Positions 6,914-12,501 of a stretch of 12,501 nucleotides of DNA are shown here, one piece after another. Each line of letters begins with the position of its first letter. Position 1 is the first letter of the stretch. Position numbers and translations under genes: made by a program. The notes beneath the pieces were generated by a model, which saw only the letters and a program-made list of their open reading frames with translations, had not been told where the DNA came from and did not search any database. The stretch is from Alphaproteobacteria bacterium UBA7691 (GTDB taxonomy: Bacteria; Pseudomonadota; Alphaproteobacteria; Ferrovibrionales; Ferrovibrionaceae), in contig DLGP01000146.1 of assembly GCA_002482765.1 (NCBI GenBank), positions 1-12,501 on the forward strand. Reading direction: 5' to 3'.

Positions 6914-8046
6914 ATGATTTAGCCGATTTGAACAAATACCTCGCCAATTCGGAGGAGATCATCGCCGAGGCCAAGCGTGGCCGCATGGTGATCCTGGTGG
7001 ACGAGGAAGACCGCGAGAATGAGGGCGACCTCTACATTCCGGCGGCCAGATGCGATGCCGATGCGATCAATTTCATGGCCAAATACGGCCGTGGCCTGAT
7101 CTGCCTGTCGCTGACCAAACAGCGCTGCGAGCATCTTAAACTGCCGCTGATGGCGCAGAATAATTCCTCGCGCCACGGCACCGCCTTCACGGTTTCGATC
7201 GAGGCGCGCGAAGGTGTCACCACCGGCATCTCTGCCGCCGACCGCGCCCGCACCGTGGCCGTGGCGATTGATCCGGCCACGCATGCCAGCGATATCGCCA
7301 CGCCGGGCCATATCTTTCCGCTGATGGCGCGCGATGGCGGCACCCTGGTGCGCGCCGGCCATACCGAGGCGGCGGTGGACATTGCCCGCCTGGCCGGGCT
7401 GGACCCCTCGGGTGTGATCTGCGAGATCATGAACGATGACGGCACCATGGCGCGGCTGCCCGACCTGGTGAAATTCGCCCAGTTCCATGGCCTCAAGATC
7501 GGCACCATCGCCGATCTGATCGCCTATCGCCGCAAACACGACAATCTGGTCGAGCGTGTGGTGGAAGGCGCTATCGATAGTGTGTGGGGCGGCGATTTCC
7601 GCATGATCGTGTATCGCAACACCGTGGAATATGCCGAGCATATTGCCCTGGTGAAAGGCGATGTCAGCGCGGCGGGCGGCCCGGTGATGGTGCGCATGCA
7701 TGCCATGAACGTGCTGGGCGACCTGCTGGGCGACCATGGCGCCCGTTCCGGCATCCTGCATGAATCGATGCGCATGATCGGCGAAGCCGGCCGTGGCGTG
7801 GTGGTGTTGCTGCGCGAACCCCGGCCCACCGCGCTGTCGGATGTGCTGCGGCGCAAAATGGGCGAGCCGGTTGAAAACCAGGGGCAACTCCGGGATTATG
7901 GCATCGGCGCGCAGATCCTGCTGGATCTTGGCGTTCGAGACATGATCCTGCTGTCGAATATCCAGAAAACCATCGTTGGCCTGGAAGGTTATGGCCTCAC
8001 TGTGGCGGAAACCCGCCCCGTGGTGGTGCGCAAGGGGGAGATCTGA
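6910..8046 (+). CDS. ribB: 3,4-dihydroxy-2-butanone 4-phosphate synthase with degenerate GTP cyclohydrolase II domain (RibBX-type)
   Basis: Two domains are visible in about 378 residues. The N-terminal DHBP synthase domain (residues about 8-205) is intact: VDEEDRENEGDL (30-41), RAGHTEAAVD (148-157) and the catalytic ICEIMNDDGTMAR. It makes the four-carbon riboflavin precursor from ribulose-5-phosphate. The C-terminal domain (about 215-375) has the fold and end of GTP cyclohydrolase II (RDYGIGAQILLDLGV, GLEGYGLTVAE), but the zinc site, normally C-X10-C-X-C, reads VRMHAMNVLGDLLGD with no cysteine. The usual QEGRGIGL loop reads REPRPTALS. It is therefore unlikely to open GTP. Such hybrids, called RibBX, are known in Proteobacteria. 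The GTG at 6910 overlaps the ribE stop (GTGA); a TTG at 6898 in the same frame would add four residues. No better ATG exists near the conserved start. Confidence 0.92.
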   Translation: MNDLADLNKYLANSEEIIAEAKRGRMVILVDEEDRENEGDLYIPAARCDADAINFMAKYGRGLICLSLTKQRCEHLKLPLMAQNNSSRHGTAFTVSIEAREGVTTGISAADRARTVAVAIDPATHASDIATPGHIFPLMARDGGTLVRAGHTEAAVDIARLAGLDPSGVICEIMNDDGTMARLPDLVKFAQFHGLKIGTIADLIAYRRKHDNLVERVVEGAIDSVWGGDFRMIVYRNTVEYAEHIALVKGDVSAAGGPVMVRMHAMNVLGDLLGDHGARSGILHESMRMIGEAGRGVVVLLREPRPTALSDVLRRKMGEPVENQGQLRDYGIGAQILLDLGVRDMILLSNIQKTIVGLEGYGLTVAETRPVVVRKGEI

Positions 8047-8049
8047 AAC

Positions 8050-8592
8050 ATGGTGGCGCGTAAGCCGAAAGCCGGCAAAGCCAAGCCGGTATCAAGGATC
8101 AAGAAATTCGCCACCGCCAAGTCGCAGGTGCGTGGCTCGCTGATGCTCGACATGCGCAAGCCGCGTGTGCTGATCGTGGAAGCGCGCTTCTACGAAGATA
8201 TTGCCGATGCGCTGTTTGAAGGCGCGCGGGCCGTTATCGAAGCGTCGGATTTTGATTACGACCGTATCGATGTGCCGGGTGCGCTGGAAATTCCGGCCGC
8301 GATCCGCTTTGCCATGAATCGCAGCGGCAGCCGCGCCTATGATGGCTTTGTGGCCCTGGGCTGCGTCATTCGCGGCGAGACCACACATTATGAGATCGTG
8401 ACCAACGAAAGCGCCCGCGCCTTGCAGTCACTGGCGCTGGATCACCAGCTTGCCATCGGCAACGGCATTCTCACGGTGGAGAATGAGGATCAGGCCTGGG
8501 ATCGTGCGCGCGCCGACCGCCAGAACAAGGGCGGTGATGCCGCCCTGGCCTGTGTTGCCATGATCGGTCTGAAGCAGCTTTTCTCGTCATGA
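8050..8592 (+). CDS. ribH: 6,7-dimethyl-8-ribityllumazine synthase with basic N-terminal extension
   Basis: A 180-residue lumazine synthase that condenses the RibD product and the RibB product to lumazine, the substrate of RibE. The core from about residue 35 shows RVLIVEARFYEDIAD, VPGALEIPAAIRFA, and GCVIRGETTHYEIVTNESA, where His113 corresponds to the catalytic histidine; KGGDAALACVAMIGL closes the fold. Usual members are about 140-160 residues. Here an extra stretch of about 33 residues rich in Lys/Arg (MVARKPKAGKAKPVSRIKK) precedes the core. The start is supported by an excellent ribosome binding site, AAGGGGGAG at 8032-8040, 9 bases before the ATG. The internal ATG at 8143 lacks one. It follows ribB by 3 bases and overlaps nusB by 4 (ATGA). 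Confidence 0.96.
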   Translation: MVARKPKAGKAKPVSRIKKFATAKSQVRGSLMLDMRKPRVLIVEARFYEDIADALFEGARAVIEASDFDYDRIDVPGALEIPAAIRFAMNRSGSRAYDGFVALGCVIRGETTHYEIVTNESARALQSLALDHQLAIGNGILTVENEDQAWDRARADRQNKGGDAALACVAMIGLKQLFSS

Positions 8593-9071
8593 CCCATCCC
8601 GTAAAGGCCCCGAAGCCGGCCGGCCGCCGCTCCGTGGCGCGCCTTTTTGCAGTACAGGCGCTGTATGAGATCGAGTTTTCCGGCAAGCCGGCCGAGGGCG
8701 TGATCCAGGATTTCCGCGAGGCCCGGCTGGGCCAGGAGATTGAGGGCGAGCAGTTCCGCGAGGCCGATGCCGACTGGTTCGGCGATGTGGTGCGCGGCAC
8801 GGTGAAACGCCAGGCCGAGATCGACGAGCAGATTCGCGCCGCCATGCCGCGTGTCGATGCGCTGGAGCGGCTGGAAGCCATTCTGCGCCTCTCCATCCGC
8901 GCCGCCGCCTATGAATTGCTGGCGCGTATTGACGTTCCGGCCGGCACCATCATTGATGAATATCTCGGCGTGGTGCGGGCGTTTTTCAGCCCGCGCGAGA
9001 TCAAGCTGGCCAATGGTGTGCTGGATGGCCTGGCGCGCCGCTTGCGGCCCAACGAGTTCACGGCCCGCTAA
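8589..9071 (+). CDS. nusB: Transcription antitermination factor NusB
   Basis: A complete 160-residue NusB. It binds boxA RNA together with NusE (ribosomal protein S10) and supports antitermination on rRNA operons. The N-terminal arginine-rich helix RRSVARLFAVQALYEIEF (residues about 13-30) is the RNA-binding signature. ERLEAILRLSIRAAAYELL (about 93-111), VPAGTIIDEYLGVVR and the closing KLANGVLDGLARRLR are also family landmarks. The ATG overlaps the ribH stop (ATGA), so translation is probably coupled. ribH-nusB-thiL is a widely conserved order in bacteria. Confidence 0.97.
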   Translation: MTHPVKAPKPAGRRSVARLFAVQALYEIEFSGKPAEGVIQDFREARLGQEIEGEQFREADADWFGDVVRGTVKRQAEIDEQIRAAMPRVDALERLEAILRLSIRAAAYELLARIDVPAGTIIDEYLGVVRAFFSPREIKLANGVLDGLARRLRPNEFTAR

Positions 9072-9094
9072 GGCCGGAAAGGGGACGTGCGCCG

Positions 9095-10069
9095 ATGCCG
9101 CTCGGCGAATTCGACCTCATCGCACAGTATTTGGCGCCGCTGAGCGCCGGGCTGCCGGGCGCCTTCAGCCTCACAGATGATGCTGCCGCTTTGCCGGTGC
9201 CGCCAGGGCAGGAACTGGTGGTCACCACCGATGCCTTCATTGCCGGCATCCATTTCCTGGATACGGATGGGCCGGCGCGTATTGCGCAAAAATTGCTGCG
9301 GGTGAATCTGTCTGATCTCGCCGCCAAGGGCGCCACGCCCTATGCCTATCAGCTTGTGCTCGGCCTGCCGGCGGCGCCTGACGCAGCCTGGCTTGCGGCT
9401 TTCACGGCGGGGCTGGCCGAAGATCAGGCGCGCTTCGGCATCCGGCTTTCCGGCGGCGACACGGTGCGCGCCCCCGGCGGCCTGATGCTGAGCCTGACCG
9501 CCCTGGGCCTGGTGCCGCAGGGCGGCATGATCCGGCGCAGCGCAGCTTTGGCCGGCGATGCGCTTTTTGTCACCGGCAGTATCGGCGATGCCTGGCTCGG
9601 CTTGCAGGCCAAGCTGGGCCGTTTGACTTTGCCGGCAGCAGCGGCGGCTTTCTGCGACACCCGGCTGCATCTGCCGGAACCGCGCCTGGGCTTTGGCCTT
9701 GGCATGCGCGGGCTGGCGCGGGCAGCGATGGATGTGTCGGACGGTCTGTTGCAGGATGCCGGCCATATGGCGCGGCAGGCTGGCCTTGTGGTCGAAATCA
9801 GCGCCGCCGATATACCGCTTTCAGCCGCAGCGCTTGCTGCCGGTCAGCCGCTGACCGATCTGCTGGCTGGCGGTGATGATTATGAAATTCTGCTGGCGGC
9901 GCCGCTGGAAGCCGAGGCCGCCTTGCAAAGCCTGGCCCGCGATAACGCCACGCAGCTCACCCGCATCGGGCGCTTTCTGGCAGCCGGCGAGGGCGGCGAC
10001 GGGCTGCGGCTGCTTGATGCTGCCGGTCAGCCGATGCTGATCGGCCCGCGTGGCTATCAACATTTTTGA
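9095..10069 (+). CDS. thiL: Thiamine-monophosphate kinase
   Basis: A complete 324-residue ThiL of the PurM/AIR-synthase-like fold, which phosphorylates thiamine monophosphate to the active cofactor thiamine diphosphate. Metal and nucleotide ligands are visible: LTDDAAAL (Asp28, Asp29), VVTTDAFIAGIHF (Asp46), KLLRVNLSDLAAKGATP (66-82), SGGDTVRAPGG (119-129), the SIGDAWLGL segment and MDVSDGL (212-218), with GGDDYEIL near the C-terminal part. AAAGGGGA at 9078-9085 is a good ribosome binding site 9 bases before the ATG. It lies 23 bases after nusB and is probably the last conserved gene of the rib operon. Confidence 0.97.
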   Translation: MPLGEFDLIAQYLAPLSAGLPGAFSLTDDAAALPVPPGQELVVTTDAFIAGIHFLDTDGPARIAQKLLRVNLSDLAAKGATPYAYQLVLGLPAAPDAAWLAAFTAGLAEDQARFGIRLSGGDTVRAPGGLMLSLTALGLVPQGGMIRRSAALAGDALFVTGSIGDAWLGLQAKLGRLTLPAAAAAFCDTRLHLPEPRLGFGLGMRGLARAAMDVSDGLLQDAGHMARQAGLVVEISAADIPLSAAALAAGQPLTDLLAGGDDYEILLAAPLEAEAALQSLARDNATQLTRIGRFLAAGEGGDGLRLLDAAGQPMLIGPRGYQHF

Positions 10070-10109
10070 ACTGGAGTTAAAGTCGGCGCGTTAACGACTC
10101 GGGACCATC

Positions 10110-10574
10110 ATGGGCCGCAAGCTGGCGCTCATCATCATTGGCGTGATCGTGCTGCTGGCATTGGCCGGCGGCGGCGTGGCGGCGTATCTGCTGGTCTTTG
10201 CCAAAAAGCCGGTAGCCGAAAATGCCGAGGAAGCGCCACCGCCGGCGCCGATCAAGCGCCCGGCCTTCATCCCGCTTGATCCCTTCAGTGTCTGGGTGCA
10301 GCCGGAAGGGCAGAAGCTGCGCGAGGTGATTGTGATCTTCCATCTGGAAGCACCGCCCGACAACGTGCCCGAGATCAACAGCAAGATGCACCTGCTGCGC
10401 GACCGTTATATCCGCGAATTGATGCGGCTGGACCCGATCAAGGTGCCGGTGCGGTTTGAGACCAAGGACCTGGCTGAATTGCGCAACTTGCTGCGCCAGC
10501 CAACCGAGGAGGTGATGGGCAAGGGCCTGGTTACCCAGGTTTTGCTGCTCAACATCCTCTCTCCATTGAAGTAA
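10110..10574 (+). CDS. FliL-like single-pass inner-membrane protein
   Basis: A 154-residue protein with a short basic start (MGRK), one strong transmembrane segment (about 5-31) and a Pro/Ala/Glu-rich linker (33-50). A periplasmic domain then starts AFIPLDPFSVWV (52-63) and includes VIVIFHLEAP, INSKMHLLRDRYIRELM and a hydrophobic end VTQVLLLNILSPLK. This order (membrane anchor, P-LDPF-type strand, I-KM--LRD-YI helix, V--V----IL end) resembles FliL, the flagellar basal-body stator-associated protein. No flagellar genes are nearby, so the role may be different. It follows thiL after 40 bases with only a weak ribosome binding site (GGGAC). I treat it as a FliL-family homologue of uncertain function; a chance resemblance in so short a protein cannot be excluded. 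Confidence 0.75.
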   Translation: MGRKLALIIIGVIVLLALAGGGVAAYLLVFAKKPVAENAEEAPPPAPIKRPAFIPLDPFSVWVQPEGQKLREVIVIFHLEAPPDNVPEINSKMHLLRDRYIRELMRLDPIKVPVRFETKDLAELRNLLRQPTEEVMGKGLVTQVLLLNILSPLK

Positions 10575-10592
10575 CCCCGGCAGGACATATTC

Positions 10593-11816
10593 GTGACCGA
10601 TCAGTCAGCTACAGGCCAGACCGCCCAATCCGAAACAGCAGCCAAGCGTAATGTATTCCTGCTTGCGCTCTGTATGGCGCTGGGCAATTCGGCCAACACG
10701 CTGCAAGTCACCCTTGGCGGGCTGGTGGGCCATGTGCTGGTGGAGGACAAGGCCTATGCCACCCTGCCGGTCACCTTCGTAGTTGCCGGCACGGCTTTGG
10801 CTACGATTCCGGCCTCAATGCTGATGAACCGGGTCGGGCGCAAGCCGGGCTTTGTGCTTGGCTGTTTGCTGGCCGCCATCGGCTCGGCAATCGCCGGCAT
10901 CGGGCTTTATGCCGGCCTGTTCTGGCTGTTCTGCCTCGGCGCCTTTGTGTTTGGCGCCTCCAATTCCTTCACGCAGCTCTATCGTTTTGCTGCGGCCGAT
11001 ATTGCGCCTCAGCATTTCAAGAGCCGGGCGATTTCCTGGGTCATGGTGGGCGGCCTGTGCTCGGCTTTCCTCGGGCCTGAAATCGCCAAATACACCCGCG
11101 AGGCGCTGTCGCCGCATCTGTTCCTCGGTTCGTATATCGTTGCCGCGCTGCTGCCGCTGCTGGTGCTGGGCGTGCTGCTGTTCCTGCGCCTGCCAAAGCC
11201 GAATGTGGCTGAACTGCGCGATAGCGGCCGGCCGCTGGCCGAGATTGTGCGCCAGCCCAGCTTTGTGGTGGCGGCGATGGCCGGCATGTTCGGCTATGGC
11301 GTGATGAACCTGATGATGACGGCAACGCCGCTTGCGATGCAGATTTGCGCGCATCCATTCAGTGACGCCGCCACAGTGATCCAGTGGCATGTCTTCGGCA
11401 TGTTCTTCCCCAGCTTCTTCACCGGCAATCTGATCGCACGCTATGGCGCCCTGCGCATCATCATCATCGGCACCGGCCTGACCTTGCTCTGCATGGCGAT
11501 TGCGCTCAGCGGCCAGGATGTGTGGCAATTCCAGGCTGCCCTGGCGCTGCTCGGGGTGGGGTGGAATTTTATGTACATTGGCGGCACAGCCTTGCTCACC
11601 GAGGTCTACCGACCGGCCGAGCGGTTCAAAACCCAGGCGCTGAACGATTTTCTGGTGTTTGGCACCGTGGCGCTGGCGTCACTCGGCTCCGGCAAGCTGC
11701 TGTATCATTATGGCTGGAATTCGGTATCGCTGGCGTCTTTGCCGTTCATCCTGATCGCCGGTCTGGCGGCGATATGGCTGATCCTGGTGCGGCGGCGGGC
11801 CTTCGGCTCGGCCTGA
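10593..11816 (+). CDS. Major facilitator superfamily transporter
   Basis: A 407-residue protein with about twelve hydrophobic segments after a polar N-terminus of roughly 20 residues rich in Ser/Thr/Gln. The MFS motif A between helices 2 and 3 reads NRVGRKPG (79-86). A charged central loop (LPKPNVAELRDSGRPLAEIVRQP, given in parts: LRLPKPNVAELRD and SGRPLAEIVRQP) separates the two six-helix halves, and the tail is WLILVRRRAFGSA. The start is GTG at 10593, supported by AGGA at 10582-10585. It follows the FliL-like gene by 18 bases, so co-transcription is likely. The substrate cannot be read from the sequence, and the neighbours give no clear hint. Its last codons merge into a 12-nt tandem repeat. 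Confidence 0.92.
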   Translation: MTDQSATGQTAQSETAAKRNVFLLALCMALGNSANTLQVTLGGLVGHVLVEDKAYATLPVTFVVAGTALATIPASMLMNRVGRKPGFVLGCLLAAIGSAIAGIGLYAGLFWLFCLGAFVFGASNSFTQLYRFAAADIAPQHFKSRAISWVMVGGLCSAFLGPEIAKYTREALSPHLFLGSYIVAALLPLLVLGVLLFLRLPKPNVAELRDSGRPLAEIVRQPSFVVAAMAGMFGYGVMNLMMTATPLAMQICAHPFSDAATVIQWHVFGMFFPSFFTGNLIARYGALRIIIIGTGLTLLCMAIALSGQDVWQFQAALALLGVGWNFMYIGGTALLTEVYRPAERFKTQALNDFLVFGTVALASLGSGKLLYHYGWNSVSLASLPFILIAGLAAIWLILVRRRAFGSA

Positions 11817-11860
11817 GACTCGCCCTGGGGCTCGACCCGGGACTCGCTCTGGGACTCGGA
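11805..11860 (+). repeat. Degenerate 12-nt tandem repeat spanning the MFS stop codon
   Basis: About 4.7 units of a 12-base motif, roughly GRCTCG-NCC/TCT-GR. They are GGCTCGGCCTGA (11805-11816, the last codons and stop of the MFS gene), GACTCGCCCTGG, GGCTCGACCCGG, GACTCGCTCTGG and then GACTCGGA. Because the unit is a multiple of three, copy-number change would not shift frame. The first unit supplies the stop codon through its TGA ending; the other units read TGG or CGG there. Confidence 0.75.
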
Positions 11861-11920
11861 AAAACCCACCAAACGCTTGTTATTGCGCGCTTTGCCGGTT
11901 TCTGGCATCGTCGCCAATGC

Positions 11921-11943
11921 AAAAGCCCCGGCAGCGCCGGGGC
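11921..11943 (-). terminator. GC-rich hairpin with T-run only on the - strand; possible terminator
   Basis: GCCCCGGC (11925-11932) pairs perfectly with GCCGGGGC (11936-11943) around an AGC loop. Read on the - strand the stem is followed by TTTT (complement of 11921-11924), a short intrinsic-terminator pattern. On the + strand no T-run follows; an alternative longer pairing AAGCCCC (11923-11929) with GGGGCTT (11945-11951) exists. It may end transcription leaving the MFS gene, or stop leftward transcripts. The structure is certain, the role is not. Confidence 0.4.
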
Positions 11944-12041
11944 GGGGGCTTCCCGGCCGGCTTGAAGATAAGCGTGTTCAGCGTATCCGGCAGGGAAAGA
12001 GGAACGACCGTAATTAGGGCAAGCACGAGGGGAATCCCACC

Positions 12042-12501
12042 ATGACTGAGTTGTTGTTCACCATCGCCTGCGGCGTGATCGCCCTGGTGTATGGGTATGT
12101 CACATCAAGATCCGTATTGTCGGCATCGCCCGGCAATCAGCGCATGCAGGAGATCGCCGCTGCGATCCAGGAAGGCGCTTCGGCTTATCTCAATCGTCAA
12201 TACCGCACCATCGGCATCGTCGGCGCCGTTGTGCTGGTGATCCTGTTCTTTGCGCTCGGCCTTAAGGTTGCCATCGGCTTCCTGATCGGTGCCGTGCTGT
12301 CTGGCGCCGCCGGCTATATCGGCATGAATGTCTCGGTACGGGCCAATGTGCGCACCGCCGAGGCGTCGCGCCAGGGTCTGGCCCAGGGCCTCGACCTGGC
12401 TTTCAAGTCTGGCGCCGTTACCGGCATGCTGGTGGTTGGCCTGGCGCTGCTCGGCGTTGCTGTCTACTACTGGGCGCTGATCAAGATGGGCGCCACGTCG
12501 C
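12042..12501 (+). CDS. hppA: Membrane-bound H+-translocating pyrophosphatase, 5' part
   Basis: The gene starts at an ATG with GAGGGGAA (12027-12034) 7 bases upstream and runs off the right edge; 153 codons are visible of a family usually near 700 residues. The N-terminus has a first membrane helix (LLFTIACGVIALVYGYV, residues 4-20), then the strongly conserved MQEIAAAIQEGASAYLNRQY (35-54), two more helices (about 57-95), and GMNVSVRANVRTAEASRQGL (94-113), all hallmarks of V-type H+-PPases. The enzyme couples pyrophosphate hydrolysis to proton export across the membrane. The residue that separates potassium-dependent from independent forms lies beyond the window. The 225 bases before it hold the tandem repeat, a hairpin and only a weak promoter guess (TTGAAG 11962-11967, 16 bases, TATCCG 11984-11989). 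Confidence 0.95.
   Translation, partial: MTELLFTIACGVIALVYGYVTSRSVLSASPGNQRMQEIAAAIQEGASAYLNRQYRTIGIVGAVVLVILFFALGLKVAIGFLIGAVLSGAAGYIGMNVSVRANVRTAEASRQGLAQGLDLAFKSGAVTGMLVVGLALLGVAVYYWALIKMGATS

Noticed and set aside
6919..7887. A 322-codon - strand open frame opposite ribB.
   Set aside because: It mirrors the ribB reading frame, has His/Gly-rich composition without motifs, and lies inside a gene with clear function.
10067..10109. Short repeats GTTAA and the AGTCG/CGACT inverted pair between thiL and the FliL-like gene as an operator.
   Set aside because: The stems are only five bases with a nine-base loop, and there is no promoter-like sequence beside them; chance is sufficient.
10815..11528. 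A 237-codon - strand frame opposite the MFS transporter.
   Set aside because: It is antisense to hydrophobic helices, giving Gln/His/Arg-rich nonsense sequence; no ribosome binding site or homology is evident.
11384..11965. A 193-codon + strand frame with GLRLALGLDPGLALGLG repeats.
   Set aside because: It is an alternative frame of the MFS 3' end; its repeats are simply the 12-nt DNA repeat translated in another frame.

Overview
The window reads as chromosomal DNA of a GC-rich alphaproteobacterium. A Rhodospirillales-like member is my inference from the gene order glyA-nrdR-ribD-ribE-ribB(A)-ribH-nusB-thiL, from the Liv-type transporter next to a small DUF6867-like protein, and from an H+-pyrophosphatase gene. 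No species can be named from the sequence. All real genes lie on the + strand and are tightly packed. Long open frames on the - strand are antisense shadows.

Layout. (1) Positions 1-2614 hold the 3' part of a branched-chain amino acid (HAAT/Liv) ABC importer locus: the end of livG, complete livF, a small membrane protein overlapping livF, and the periplasmic binding protein gene. This part closes with two hairpins, the second a strong intrinsic terminator. (2) Positions 2615-2950 are non-coding and hairpin-rich. They contain a clean pair of inverted 30-nt REP-like palindromes (a REPIN/BIME-type element) whose two stems differ by compensatory base changes. (3) Positions 2951-10069 hold rpiB, glyA, nrdR, ribD, ribE, ribB(A), ribH, nusB and thiL, with gaps of at most 27 nt and several start/stop overlaps, so probably one long operon. 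(4) Positions 10110-11816 hold a FliL-like single-pass membrane protein and an MFS transporter. (5) Positions 11817-12041 are an intergenic stretch with a degenerate 12-nt tandem repeat and a GC-rich hairpin. (6) From 12042 the start of hppA (membrane H+-translocating pyrophosphatase) runs off the end.

How the genes fit together. RpiB interconverts ribulose-5-P and ribose-5-P, and GlyA makes glycine and one-carbon units; both feed purine (GTP) synthesis. GTP and ribulose-5-P are the two precursors of riboflavin. RibD, RibB, RibH and RibE then cover the riboflavin route except GTP cyclohydrolase II: the C-terminal half of RibB(A) looks like that enzyme but has lost its zinc cysteines and catalytic loop. 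A separate ribA must therefore exist outside the window. NrdR controls ribonucleotide reductase genes, NusB acts in rRNA antitermination and ThiL finishes thiamine diphosphate synthesis. These last three are common passengers in this gene cluster.

I see no clear undescribed multi-gene system. The most notable items are the REPIN with stem covariation, the degenerate cyclohydrolase domain, the FliL-like protein outside any flagellar cluster, and the small Liv-associated membrane protein.
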